Source: Proales similis (taxonomy: Eukaryota > Rotifera > Eurotatoria > Ploima > Proalidae). From it: a stretch of 64,000 nt of DNA. The stretch spans positions 62,001 to 126,000 of the forward strand of contig JAGVRJ010000012.1 of the NCBI GenBank assembly GCA_019059635.1, written 5' to 3'. The notes under the pieces are model-generated. The model was given only the letters and a program-made list of their open reading frames with translations, searched no databases and was not told the DNA's origin. Made by a program: the position numbers and the translations under genes. Positions 1-10,240 of the stretch are shown here, in pieces; the stretch's first letter is position 1, and each line of letters starts with the position of its first letter.

Positions 1-66
1 GAGCGCCTGTTTAAGTAGCGGCTGCTTATCAATTCGAAGCTGTACAGTAAATTAGAGAGTGCTTAC

Positions 67-807
67 CACAAAATCACCAAAGCCGATTGTAGTCAGCGTA
101 ATAACACAATAGTAGATTGAATTAAAATAGGTCCATCCCTCGTAGTAAGAGAACATGGCAGCACCGCCAGTGGTCACGCAAATAGCCACCACACCTGCAA
201 CCAGAACCATTTCGGTTTGATTCACTTCTGAGTTATGAGCCCGAATGCATTTCTTAACCAACTGAATGCAAAACGAAGCAAAGTAATTTAAGCGTTCTCC
301 CACAGACTGGAACATGACCAGGCACAATGGGATCCCTATGATTGCATAGAGCATGCAAAACACTTTGCCGGGCACTGTCTGTGGGGTGCTGTGTCCGTAG
401 CCTAAGTTTTTGCGTCTAAGATCGAATGAAAAAGTCGAACGAGAAAAAACTCAACTTACCAATCGTAGTGATGACCGTCAAGCTGAAGTAAAAAGAGCCG
501 CGGAATTTCCTTTTTAGATCATTAGTTTGCCTGATGGTCATTATCAAGGCCGAGAGGCAGGTCGAATGACTTACCATTGGGGAAAGGTTCGATAAGGATG
601 GTATCTGATGACCATTTCTTCAAGCGATTTATACTCATTATTGCTGATGTTGTATTTTTGTTTATAGTCCGATTCGATTTCGTCCAACTGTTGGCGCGTT
701 CTTTCTTCCGTGTCGCTTTCGAGAGCATCGAATATAGCCGCGCCGATCATCAGATATGTGAACGTGGAGACAATAAACGAAAGAGTGCGCACATTTTGCT
801 TCTTCAT
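67..807 (-). CDS. TASK-type two-pore-domain potassium channel (K2P), 3' part outside window
   Basis: Background (leak) K+ channel subunit of the plasma membrane. Three exons are readable on the minus strand: about 807-575, 509-460 and 401-67, each bounded by GT-AG; the gene continues past the left edge. Exon 1 gives the conserved KCNK3/9-like start (KQNVRTL, then TM1 and an FDALES motif). Exons 2 and 3 together encode pore loop 1, VITTIGYGH, with the histidine after GYG that acts as proton sensor in TASK channels. Exon 3 carries the GIPLCLVMFQS/GER segment, TM3 and pore loop 2, LTTIGFGDF. Two selectivity filters per chain define K2P channels. Extracellular pH sensitivity is inferred from the family. 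The 3' coding part (TM4 and C-terminal tail) is not in the window. The exon 1 ATG is chosen because it matches the family N-terminus exactly in position. Confidence 0.93.
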
Positions 808-1526
808 TCTTCTGAAATCGACTGCAAACTGAACGGAGCCTTGACACTGTTCGAGGTGTTTGCTGATAAGACGGAGCTAACGCGACCGCAGCCTTAGTTC
901 ATGTGCAGAGACGCATCAATCTAAGAAGCGAAAATAATGAACATAAAAACTGCCTGGATCAAGTAGATGGCAGAGGAAGATATTCGCATTTGGCTCGGGG
1001 CATTCTACAGACTTGAGCACGTTTCAATTAGATCCGTTTGTGTTAGTTGCCTGTCAAAAGGGGGCAGAGAGAGAGAGAGCTGAGAAGAAGAATGCTGAGG
1101 AGAGTGCTGGCATCTAATTCTGCCAATTGAAGCAATCAAAACTCAAAAACTCAGCCTCTTGTCGATCGCTTCTTTCGTAGCAAGTTGACTGCAAACAACA
1201 AATCGATAATTTATTAGAACCCATCAAATTTTTTATGATAATCTAATACAAAGAGAAGTGCGATCAGATACCGATTGATTAGATTCGTTGCCTAATTCTC
1301 AGAGCCGAACGAGAGAGAGAGAGAGCCGAGTGCAAGCTCAATATAAAGCGGGTTAGGCAAATTATGCCTAGCCCTCGGCAAGCGCACAAAGTCTGACGAG
1401 CTAAAATTATCAAAGAAGATTTGCGTCAGCGAGAGCAACATAACAAGCAAACGGAAGAAACAGAAGGAAAAAGTAATTATTTGATTATGAGTCTTGTTGT
1501 TTTATCTCATCAGGTAGGGGTGCATG
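808..1526. other. Intergenic region between K2P start and GGT 3' end
   Basis: No coding signal. It holds two GA-dinucleotide tracts (about 1066-1079 and 1311-1325), a TATAAAG on the plus strand at 1342-1348 and a perfect 6-bp inverted repeat TAGGCA...TGCCTA at 1354-1370. The K2P promoter (minus strand) should lie just above 807, but I see no clear core element there. Confidence 0.6.
1342..1370 (+). promoter_or_regulatory. Orphan TATA box plus short palindrome
   Basis: TATAAAG at 1342-1348 lies directly after a GA tract and is followed by TAGGCA-AATTA-TGCCTA (1354-1370), a perfect inverted repeat with a 5-nt centre. No plus-strand coding exon follows nearby, so its role as a promoter is only a possibility. 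Confidence 0.25.
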
Positions 1527-4082
1527 TCAAGCGCCATCTGGCCGTCCTCCTGAAACATTTATGGCAATATTAAAAGCATTTATCCAATATTGTGCTCAAG
1601 TGCAGACTCAACGAACCTTTTCGAGGATCTGAATAAGCATATATTTGTTTAGTGTCGCGGAAAACGCCCTGCACAGTAGAGCCGCCAAAGTTAAAGCAGC
1701 GGAATGTGTGTCCTAATTTGAGGAGTTCCGCTTCCACGACCTGGAAATTTCAAGTCTCATTAGCAATGGAGAATAAAAATATCGATAAAATTTGCATTCA
1801 CCGCAGGAAAGTTGGTCTCTAGCTCTCCATACTCTGGATAGAGTTGATGATGGCTCCTTGGTGAGTCGATTGCGCTCTTAAGATTCATCTTCATGTACAA
1901 GGTCTTAAACGCCACTTGAGCAACCGCCGATATTATTTTTGAGCCTCCCGAAGCTCCTAGCACCAGTCGCGGGTTGTTTTCCTCGTCAATCACAATGAGG
2001 GGACTCATCGATGAAAGCGATTTCTTAAACGGTCGAATGAAGTTTGCTGGCGACGGAGCGAAACCGAACGAGTTGGTCTCTCCTGGTGTGGAAAAATCAT
2101 CCATGCCATCGTTGTAAATTATTCCAGTGTAACGACCAGCATATTTTGCACCAAAACTAAAGCCGAACATTCAGTCTTGTTTTGAGTGCACATTTCGGAA
2201 GCGGAAACGAGCCTACTAGTTATTTATAGTTGAAGTCATTGACACTGCATCTCCATCAGGACCGAGAATCGAAATGTGTGCTTTGTTTATGCTTGTCATT
2301 TAACTCAAAAACTAATGCTTCGAAAATAAACAAAGTTACCGGTTCCATGATCATCCAAGTAGCCTAGAGGTCCGTAGAACTCTGATGGATAAGTTGTCGA
2401 ATCATTTACAAGCATTCTGAGTTTGTCGATGTGATTCTGGTCATTCAATTGGTGCAGGAACTTTTGAAAAAGGAAATTGAGCTGAACGATGATAAATCGG
2501 AAACTTTGGCTTGAATAAGTTACGTTGGCGATATCTACGAACTTTGGATCACCGAGTTGGGCTCGTTTGGCATACGCATACTTGAAGCTCTCTAGGAGGC
2601 GATGAGCGAATTCGGTGCTGTTCACATTTTCCGGTGCCATATGAAAGCCTTTTAGATTTGGTTAGGAATGTGACTCGAGGTGGAATTCTATTAGGCCTAC
2701 CGTTCATGAATCGAATTATAAACGGAACTAAAACGCCGCTCGATGGCGGAGGTGGCACAAAAGCTCGAAGATTCTGGTCAAGGCGAATAGCTGGATTGTT
2801 TTTGTAAACACGCACGTCATACTTGGCAAAGTCTTCGATGGTCACATTCGCGCCTTAAACGAAATAAACAAGTCAAATAGATACAGAGTTTGGGGGGCTA
2901 TTTAAAACCGTTTTCGTTCATTTCAGCCACCATAAGACCAGTAAGTACACCGCTGTACATGGCTTGGCTGCCTTGTTCGCTGATAATTCTCAAAGTGCGA
3001 GCAAGTGAACGTCTATAGACTCGATCGCCTTCTTTAAATAGACGACCAGTCTCGGGGTTGATGAACATTTCAGTCAAGGCAGAGTTATTTCTGATGAAGT
3101 TCTCTTTGGAAACCATGGCCTTATACAGAGGAGTTGGGAGACTGAAGCCTTGTTCACACAACTCTATGGTCGGAATGAAGAGCTCTTTCCAAGGAAGACG
3201 ACCACCAATCTTATAGGCCTCTTCATAGCCCCGCAGTTCGCCTGGAATACCGCTAATCAATGATGATAAGAAAAACTCGACTGATCTAGACATTGACAAA
3301 CTCTTCTTACGTAGCCAGACCTCCTAAAAATTAAGGCAGCTTTAATTGAGAACGACCATGCTAGAGAGCATAAAAAGTCAACAACGAACCGAGAAGGGAC
3401 TTGCCAGGATTATCGATAAACATTCGCTCATATGCACTTCCAGGAGCCATTTCTCTGGCGTCTATAGCGACAGACAAGTTTTTCTCTCTTTAAATAGACG
3501 ACATCAAACCAAAGTGAAATGACTTTGTCGAGTTAAAAAGGGCAAACTTGATATAAATGTTGATAAAGTTCCCGCCACCAAGTCCCATACTTTGAGCATT
3601 AAATACAGAATTGCATATGCCAGCCGCAATTGCTGCGTCTACAGCCGAGCCTTGGCGTTCAAGAATATTTCTTAAAAGAAATAAATTTGATAAATGCTGC
3701 TTTGAAAGAGATTGAGAAATGAGCAATCGACCTTCCAATTTTGGAACATTCGTAGTTATCAACTGCTACCGCAAAGCGATTATAAGCCGGAAGGGGATGG
3801 AAGACTGTGCTTCCATAATCTTCATGGGCAGTGCCGCATCGAACAATTTCTGGCAAGAGCCACTTTTATTCAGATGGGATGTAGTTTCTCGAATAATTTA
3901 AATTACCCTTGAAAGTGCCAGGACGAGTCTGAATAACAATGAGAACCACTAGAGCGATCAGAGCAGCTATAGCTAAGCCAAATACAGCTGCTATCTTCCA
4001 GCTAAAATACTTTTGTTTACATTCGGGACGCTTGCTGTTTAATCGTTGTTACTTACTTCAAGTTTCGTAACTTGGCGTTCAT
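1527..4082 (-). CDS. Gamma-glutamyltransferase (gamma-glutamyl transpeptidase)
   Basis: Type II membrane ectoenzyme that removes the gamma-glutamyl group of glutathione and its conjugates; made as a precursor that cleaves itself before a catalytic Thr. About nine exons with introns near 60 nt run from the ATG at 4082-4080 to the TGA at 1529-1527. Exon 2 (from 4001) encodes a single N-terminal membrane anchor of Ala/Leu/Ile/Val. Then come EIVRCGTAHEDYG-type sequence, QGSAVDAAIAAGIC, GLGGGNFINIY, AIDAREMAPG, GIPGELRGYEEAY, YAKRAQLGDPKFVDIA, and DGDAVSMTSTIN with the self-cleavage/catalytic Thr. The small-subunit part has NDGMDDFSTPG, PLSSMSP-like LSSMSPLIV, and GASGGSKI, all landmarks of active GGTs. 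The last exon ends in RKGGRPDGA. Nothing suggests a pseudogene. Family assignment is firm; the paralogue (GGT1, GGT5, GGT7 class) is not resolved. Confidence 0.93.
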
Positions 4083-4897
4083 TTTTGTTTTGATTTTGGT
4101 GTTTGATAGACTGATCATGAAAGCAAATTTTTTTTAATATACTGGCCACCTCAAGCTGATAAGATCTGCGACTAAAAGGCCAACGATAAAATGACGAAGG
4201 TTATATTTAAAATGGTAACCCTTCTCGAACCGCACAAAACATGGCTTGACTTGGGCACAGTTTGTCACTTATCGTGCTTGCAGCCGATTCGACTCAATTT
4301 CATCATTGTTCATCCGCTAAAGGTCATAAACCAAAATAAGAGGCCAGATAACGGAGGTCGTTGACTGAGATAAGCCACATTGAGTTCAATAATGTAATTT
4401 CTGAAATAAATCACAAAAGAAACAATTGCGACCAAGAAACGGATCAAATCGAAATTTGAATGTGATAGCGGCACATTTTCGAGATAAGATGTCCAGCAGG
4501 AGTAGTCTGGTGTGGCCAGGTCTGAAAGAGTTAGGGCTGTCTCAAAGAGCCTGACCTGTTCTCAGCTGAGTAAACAAGTAAATGAATGCTTCAAAGATAA
4601 GAAGTTGAATTAGACCAAAGTTGAATATTTCAAGACTTGCCCGTAGGCAAATATTATTGAATAAAAAAAAATAAATCGAGTGAAACCTGATCTTGCCTGA
4701 CCTTTTGCAGCGACATATCATAGCGTTAAAATATTGATGTCATAATAGCGGTAAATTATTTCATCAAGAAAAAAAAATGAAATTGTTTCGCCTTTATTTT
4801 TAAAATTCACAATTCTTTAAGGATAATCATAAACGATGAACAGATATACAATTGCGCATTTAAGCGTAGAACAACGTTGAACATGGCTACCAATCTC
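4083..4897. other. Intergenic region between GGT start and LAMMER kinase A 3' end
   Basis: No coding signal seen. The minus-strand hexamer AATAAA (plus-strand TTTATT near 4794) lies about 100 nt past the kinase A stop and is a likely poly(A) signal. The GGT promoter should lie in the part just above 4082. Confidence 0.55.
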
Positions 4898-7002
4898 CTA
4901 ATTTGACTGATCGAGCTTTCGAAGATTTGAAGGCAACGGCCGGAAGAATTCGTGCTGCAGTGCATGGGCCAAGTCGATGCGTCGCTCTGGCTCGTACTCC
5001 AGCATCTTCTCGATCAGATCCATCAGCTGCCGGTGCTCTTCCTCGTCGCTGAGCATGTACCTCTGCGCACTCGAATAAGAAACTCGGCCTCGCATCCGCG
5101 CCTGTCTCAATCGCTTACCCTCAGCGGCTTGCAGTTCTCGCGCACATACCGCCCTGCAGAGCTCCTCTCGTCCCAGTCCAGTCGGCCCCGGTAAAAGTAC
5201 TTGGTCTTCCTGCACATTCGTCAACAGCTCGTTCGAGTCTCTCCTCCGTTCTGAATCGGGCCACTTACCTAGTGCGCTTGGCCATTCGGTACGGAATGGG
5301 CCCGAGGATGCGCTCCATCATGGCCAGGTGCTCGGTGTTGTCGTGTGTCTGGTCGAACCGGGTCACACTCGCCGCTCGTTCGTTCGACGGATTTCGCTTA
5401 CCTGGAAGAGCGTGAAGCCCAGATAGAGCTCGAACAGGATGCAGCCGACGCTCCACACGTCGCATGGCTGCGCCCAGCCCAGCTCCAAGATCACTTCGGG
5501 CGCTCTGTAGTGTCGGGTGGACACAATCGTCGAGTGGTGCTCCCAGTCGAATGTCGCCGAGCCGAAGTCAATGAGTCGAATAAGGGAGCTGCGCAAAACT
5601 CGTTCTTCTCTTTTCTGATTCGGCACAGTTTTTTGGTTCAATTTGAATAAGAAACAGTTTTCTACTGGGAAACTTACTTTACGAGGATTTCGGAACGTTT
5701 CATAATCTGAATTGACCAACAAGATGTTTTCGGGCTTCAGGTCTGTGTGCGTTATCCGGTTTTCGTGCAAAACTAGTGAAAGCGTGAAAATTGCTGGATA
5801 TAAATTTAAAGTGAAAAAGAATTGTTAGATGGCATACAGTTGACCGCCACGCAAAGCTGATAGCCTATGTGGCGCACGTGCTCCATCGGGTAAGGTACGT
5901 AGTTGTTATCTTTCTATCCCATGTTTTGTTAGCTGCCTGACGGCGAAGGCCGAGCGTGGGCCACTCATACCAAGAAATCGAAAACGCTCAAACCGAGCAA
6001 ATCGAACGCGATGCACATGTGTCCATGATAGTCGAACCAGTCCAGAATTTGCACACACAGACTTTTTAGAGTAGTATTAATCAACAAGGCCGAATGAACT
6101 GATCAGTCGGGCACTAAGTCTCAACTTACAATTCACCATTTGAGTCGCGTTCTTTTATTTTTTTCAAAACGTTTATCTCCAGCTTTGCTGCATCTCGATA
6201 TTTTGGAACGTTTTTTATAATCTTGAGTGCTAAATGAGCTCTCTCTCTGAAAAAAGTAGCGCAATTAGTATGCGGTTTGGTATTTGATAACTTTTCGATC
6301 ACTTACTGTTTAAGATCCTCAACCTCGACAACTTTGCCAAATGTCCCTTCGCCTAGTGTGCGAACTATTTTGTCTGATATTGTCAATAGTTTTTATGGAA
6401 TTAATCGCAAGAGCCATTCCGAGATAATCATTCTTACATTTGGCTTGAAGAACATCGCCAGACGAATAAATCAAATGGCCATCGGAATCATCTCTTATCG
6501 GAGTTGGACAGCTATCTGAATAACTATTCTAAAATCGCCTTTAGTTCCGAAAGAGCGTCAAATATCGCTAATATTCGAATTTTAATACCCGAACAATCGA
6601 TTTAGACCTGTTCGAGCGGGCTTGAAAGGTTTAAGAAAAATATGAGATTCAGCCAAAACTGCTTGCAATGAAGCTTTTTACTTGTTGAATGGGCACGATG
6701 CGAATGTTTGGTCGATGATTTCTTGTCGTCTCGATTTCTTCGTCTCCGACCGCTACGCAATTCAGTTATTAAATATATTAGATCAGGTTTTGGACTTGAG
6801 ATAATTACCTATGCTTTGAGTACGAGCTGTGACAGCTGCTCGAGTCTTGGTGTCGATGACGTTTTCTTCTTGAACTCCTAGAGCGGCTGGAATGCTGTGA
6901 TGGCGACCGTTCCTTGCGCCGCTTCGAACTGGTTGATTTGAGATTTATGTCGGGACGAGACAAGCCCATGTCCATACAGCTTAGTGAAGCACTTGTGGAC
7001 AT
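4898..7002 (-). CDS. LAMMER dual-specificity kinase, CLK/Doa family, copy A
   Basis: Nuclear kinase that phosphorylates SR splicing factors (family role). Start: ATG at 7002, giving an N-terminus rich in Arg, Ser, Lys and His (RS-like, split over two exons to about 6670), as in CLK proteins. Next exons give DSDGHLIY and GDVLQAKY, then the glycine loop [13 protein letters not shown], the ATP-anchoring lysine in [25 protein letters not shown], and the LAMMER-kinase catalytic loop [11 protein letters not shown]. The DFG motif is [19 protein letters not shown], followed by [11 protein letters not shown]. The diagnostic LAMMER motif reads [12 protein letters not shown]. The 3' end encodes [17 protein letters not shown] and stops at 4898. 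All catalytic motifs are intact. The last four exons plus their three introns (4919-5575) are nearly identical to the inverted copy at 11417-12073, whereas the upstream exons are clearly diverged. Confidence 0.93.
4919..5575 (-). repeat. Inverted repeat arm A (LAMMER kinase C-lobe, exons and introns)
   Basis: The reverse complement of this 657-bp stretch matches 11417-12073 without any gap. I find three single-base differences by eye: one in the DFG exon, one Val/Ile codon in DVWSVGC, and one inside an intron. Three introns are included and are otherwise identical. Similarity stops abruptly at both ends. Confidence 0.92.
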
Positions 7003-8293
7003 TTACAAATATTTTTCAAACACAGGCTGGTCTAATTTAGCCTTTAAATAAGAAGAAATCCTTCGCACTAGTTGACTGTCGGAACCGCTGTATAAGTCCT
7101 CTAGCTCTCTTTCTTTTTATGCGTGAACTGACATCAATAGACAATCACACATCTAACTTGACTCAATAGAGTAGCATTTTATTTGGCTTGCTGTCGACAA
7201 ACTGATTTGTTATTATTTAGTTTTGTTTGTCATTTGAAATCCGAAATTTCTGTACCAAGATTCTCCAAATAATGTATTTCTATTTTTTCAACTTTTTTTT
7301 TTTAATTCGAATTAAAATCAATTATTGGATTTTTTGCATCTCAGAGATAATCAAGATAAAGACGTTTATAGTTTACATACACTGGGCACGAGTTGAAGGT
7401 TTGAGTTGGCGAGACGGGGAGGAAATTAATTCGAAAGGCGAAGTATATTTATTTGAATTAAATTAAGAAGACTTGGTACAAGGTGCTGGTTATTGAGAGG
7501 CACGCAGGAAGAGGCGAGCTTTGCTTGAATGAAAGGTTAGCAGCTGCACATGGACGAATTGCGCAAGCGCCTTTCACTCGATTTAAGCTGCGTGGTGCCA
7601 GATTGCTTATTTCTGAGCGAGGCTTAAGAATCATGTACGCCCGGAATCGGATTATAGGCAAATTGCTGAAAGGGTGCGTTGCTCTGCTCAATAATAATTA
7701 CGATGCGTCGATTGTTGTTGAACTTCTTGGGCGATTATTCGAAAGGCGATCGGCAGATAATCGCGCGCTCGCTAAGGCATTATGCCTTTGCAGCATGATT
7801 CACGCGCCCTTCCAAGCATGCCGGCATCCACCTCCGCGATTAGTTACATTCTATTGGTTAAGGCGCTTCGAGAATCGTCTATCTGGCGCCTTTTAAAAGG
7901 CAAACTTGGATGCTATTATGCGCTTCATAGCCGCCTGCAGCCGCTCTCTTGCTCGGCTCTGTTCCGAACGGGCTAGTAATCGAATGAGAGAGTGAGCATG
8001 TAAACGCGGTATTTAGAATGGCCGCGCCGATCGAGACCTCTCGAGTTGCACTCTAATTTATGATCCTAACTTAGATGCTTAGCCGCAGTAAATCGGACTC
8101 ACTGGCGGCGATAAGATAATCTGCCTCGCATTTTGCCTTGTTTACCCTGCTTGCTTGCCTGCCCGCCTGCCTGCCTTTCTGACTGCTTGCTAGAGAGCGA
8201 GCCTGCCATCAATAGCCAAGCCCTTAAATATAAAGTAAGGAAAAATCGCCGCGTCAGGTTCATCAGTCGAACGCCTGCCTAGTCATTAGAGCC
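7003..8293. other. Divergent promoter region between LAMMER kinase A and the Ser/Tyr-rich exon
   Basis: Noncoding by inspection. It separates the minus-strand kinase A start from the plus-strand start at 8294, so it probably holds both promoters. A TGCC-rich tetranucleotide stretch lies at about 8145-8190. A plus-strand open frame at 7483-7896 has no recognisable protein features. Confidence 0.6.
8229..8268 (+). promoter_or_regulatory. Core promoter: TATA box and initiator
   Basis: TATAAAG at 8229-8235 is followed about 35 nt later by an initiator-like TCAGTC (8263-8268), about 30 nt before the ATG at 8294. Spacing fits a TATA/Inr core promoter of the kind known in arthropods and other animals. 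The link to the downstream gene is inferred from position. Confidence 0.6.
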
Positions 8294-10129
8294 ATGACCA
8301 GCAACTACAAGTATCGAACTGGTGCGTCCAGCGGCTCAAGCTATCACGCTTCCAGCCAGCAGCAACCCATATGGTGCAGTCTGAGCACTCCGAGTCAGAT
8401 CGCACGCAAGTATGCCAGTATAGCACCCATCTGGTGCCACATATCGCGACCTCGCCAGCTGAAGAAGAAATTTGCGTCCACGTTTAATCACGCGCAAAAC
8501 CTACTCGGCAGTCGACCTCAGTCAAGAGATCGAAGTCGAGCCAAGCAGAACGACGACTCACCGGACGAGCCAGAAGACACCAAGTCAGGTGAATCCCGCT
8601 ACGCTGCCAACGAAGCCGATTCATTCAGCAGCGTGGGAGGCGTTACAAACACTACTGGCAGTCGAGCATCTAATCTCAATCAGCTTACCGGTCGAATTGA
8701 TACCGGAGACGTTCTGAGTCGTTATTCACTTCGTAAGCGAGATTCTTCATTGGACAACAAGCGCCAAAGCGACAAAACCACAGCCGCCGACATGATTCCC
8801 TCCGCCAGTTCCTATTTGTTTTCAACGAGCTCGAATGGGCCCACCACTAGTTCTTACGGATCTTCGTCACGCTGGAGCAAGCCAAGTGCCTATGAAGAGA
8901 CTCCACGCACAAACTACGGCGAGTCGAGCGGTGGGAGCCGTCGTCCACACAAATACAACAAGTATGCTTACTTGTCCGGCTCCGGTTCAAAGACCGAAAG
9001 AATCATAAGTCCGACATCGAAAAGCAGCCCAAATTTACATTTAAAAGATCGAGAACTGGACAATCTGACTTCGAATGGTTCAAGCAAATGGTCTGGTACG
9101 TCTTCCTACTCGTCTAATAACCACCTCTACCATTCCAGCCAGCCTTATGGTAGCAGTTCATACAGCAGTTACTACCCAAACGAGCACAGCAGTGGTACGA
9201 CTGGCTCTGGCTATTACAACTCAAACCGGGAAGAGAAGTGGAACGAACTAGAGTCTATGCTGGGCGCGCAGTCCGCTTTACTAAGTCGACTCGAGTCGGA
9301 TTTTGTGGCCAACCGCAACAAGTACAAGTCTGGCCAGAATTTGGATTCAAGCACTAGCTCGGAAACGTACGGCTCAACGAACAACCGTACTGAATCTTAC
9401 AAGCCAGAGTCGTACAGACCGAGCTCATATCTCAGTAAATACTCATCAATGAATTTGGGGAGTGGCACGAGCCGAAAGGCTCAGCCGCAGCAGCTAACCG
9501 ACGAAGAAGAGAAAAGCAAGGAGCCAAGCGAGTCGTCTCCTGTTATTGCCAGCAGCTACCTTTCTGGCAAGAGCTATTTGAGTAGAAAAGCTCCTCTAAA
9601 ATATGGCTACGGACGCAGTGACGACGTAGATGAAAACGACGACGTCTCGAACAAGCCAAGTGTAATAGTGAGCGCCAAGACCGAACCGATTCTCGATCTC
9701 ATCAAGTCATTGGAGCTAAATGAACAAGTGAACGCGGCTAAGAAACCAGTGGGAGAAATCCAGGCCATCCAACAGCCGATTGTGGCCGATACATTCAATA
9801 AAGGTGACGAGAAACAAACAGATGCAATTGTGAATGAGTTTCTAGATGACTACATATCTGGTGTAATGTTTGCTGGGCCAAACATAGAACCCTCCGCAGC
9901 CATCTTGACTCAGCCCGAGTTGAAAGAAGAGCAAATCAAACAAGAAGACGATGATGGAGCGAAAGAAGAAAAAGTTGTTGAACTGAGCCCCCCGCTGGTT
10001 AATTTACCCGAAGTGCTTCCTGTACAGGGTTCGGTCGACAAGATAAGCATAAATGAGCCTAATCTTGAGACGAACAATGAATTAAAGGCCTGGTACGTAA
10101 TATCGATCGGTTTTCTAGGTCTTGCATGA
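8294..10129 (+). CDS. Ser/Tyr/Asn-rich protein of about 600 residues, or 5' exon of LAMMER kinase B
   Basis: Not recognised as a known family. A long open exon begins at the ATG after a TATA/Inr promoter. The N-terminus contains two tandem copies of a motif of about 21 residues, of the form PIWCxxSxPxQxxxKxAS (about residues 26-68). It is followed by a largely disordered Ser, Tyr, Gly, Arg and Asn-rich stretch (many SSY, YGSS, SYL pieces), then a more acidic C-terminal third that includes EPILDLIKSLELNEQ. No signal peptide is evident. The open frame runs to a TGA at 10127-10129, but a good donor G|GTACGT at 10092/10093 could splice to an acceptor after 10240 and continue in frame into the kinase exons of copy B. 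That would make this a kinase with a very long N-terminal extension. Fused or separate is unresolved. Confidence 0.7.
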   Translation: MTSNYKYRTGASSGSSYHASSQQQPIWCSLSTPSQIARKYASIAPIWCHISRPRQLKKKFASTFNHAQNLLGSRPQSRDRSRAKQNDDSPDEPEDTKSGESRYAANEADSFSSVGGVTNTTGSRASNLNQLTGRIDTGDVLSRYSLRKRDSSLDNKRQSDKTTAADMIPSASSYLFSTSSNGPTTSSYGSSSRWSKPSAYEETPRTNYGESSGGSRRPHKYNKYAYLSGSGSKTERIISPTSKSSPNLHLKDRELDNLTSNGSSKWSGTSSYSSNNHLYHSSQPYGSSSYSSYYPNEHSSGTTGSGYYNSNREEKWNELESMLGAQSALLSRLESDFVANRNKYKSGQNLDSSTSSETYGSTNNRTESYKPESYRPSSYLSKYSSMNLGSGTSRKAQPQQLTDEEEKSKEPSESSPVIASSYLSGKSYLSRKAPLKYGYGRSDDVDENDDVSNKPSVIVSAKTEPILDLIKSLELNEQVNAAKKPVGEIQAIQQPIVADTFNKGDEKQTDAIVNEFLDDYISGVMFAGPNIEPSAAILTQPELKEEQIKQEDDDGAKEEKVVELSPPLVNLPEVLPVQGSVDKISINEPNLETNNELKAWYVISIGFLGLA

Positions 10130-10240
10130 ACTGCTCTTACATACTGGATCGGTCTTGAGATGAAATTGTGTTTTGCGTGTTGCATGCCATTCGATAAATT
10201 GAAATTACAAATGAGACGCTTGCAGGCCTGCGTCTGCTAG

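Noticed and set aside
4919-5575. Idea that LAMMER copy A or B is a pseudogene
   Set aside because: Both copies keep the glycine loop, lysine, catalytic loop, DFG and LAMMER motifs, with intact splice sites and no internal stop in the inferred coding sequence.
7483-7896. 137-residue plus-strand open frame in the divergent promoter region
   Set aside because: Compositionally odd (Arg/Leu/Ala-rich), no domain, no promoter or splice context.
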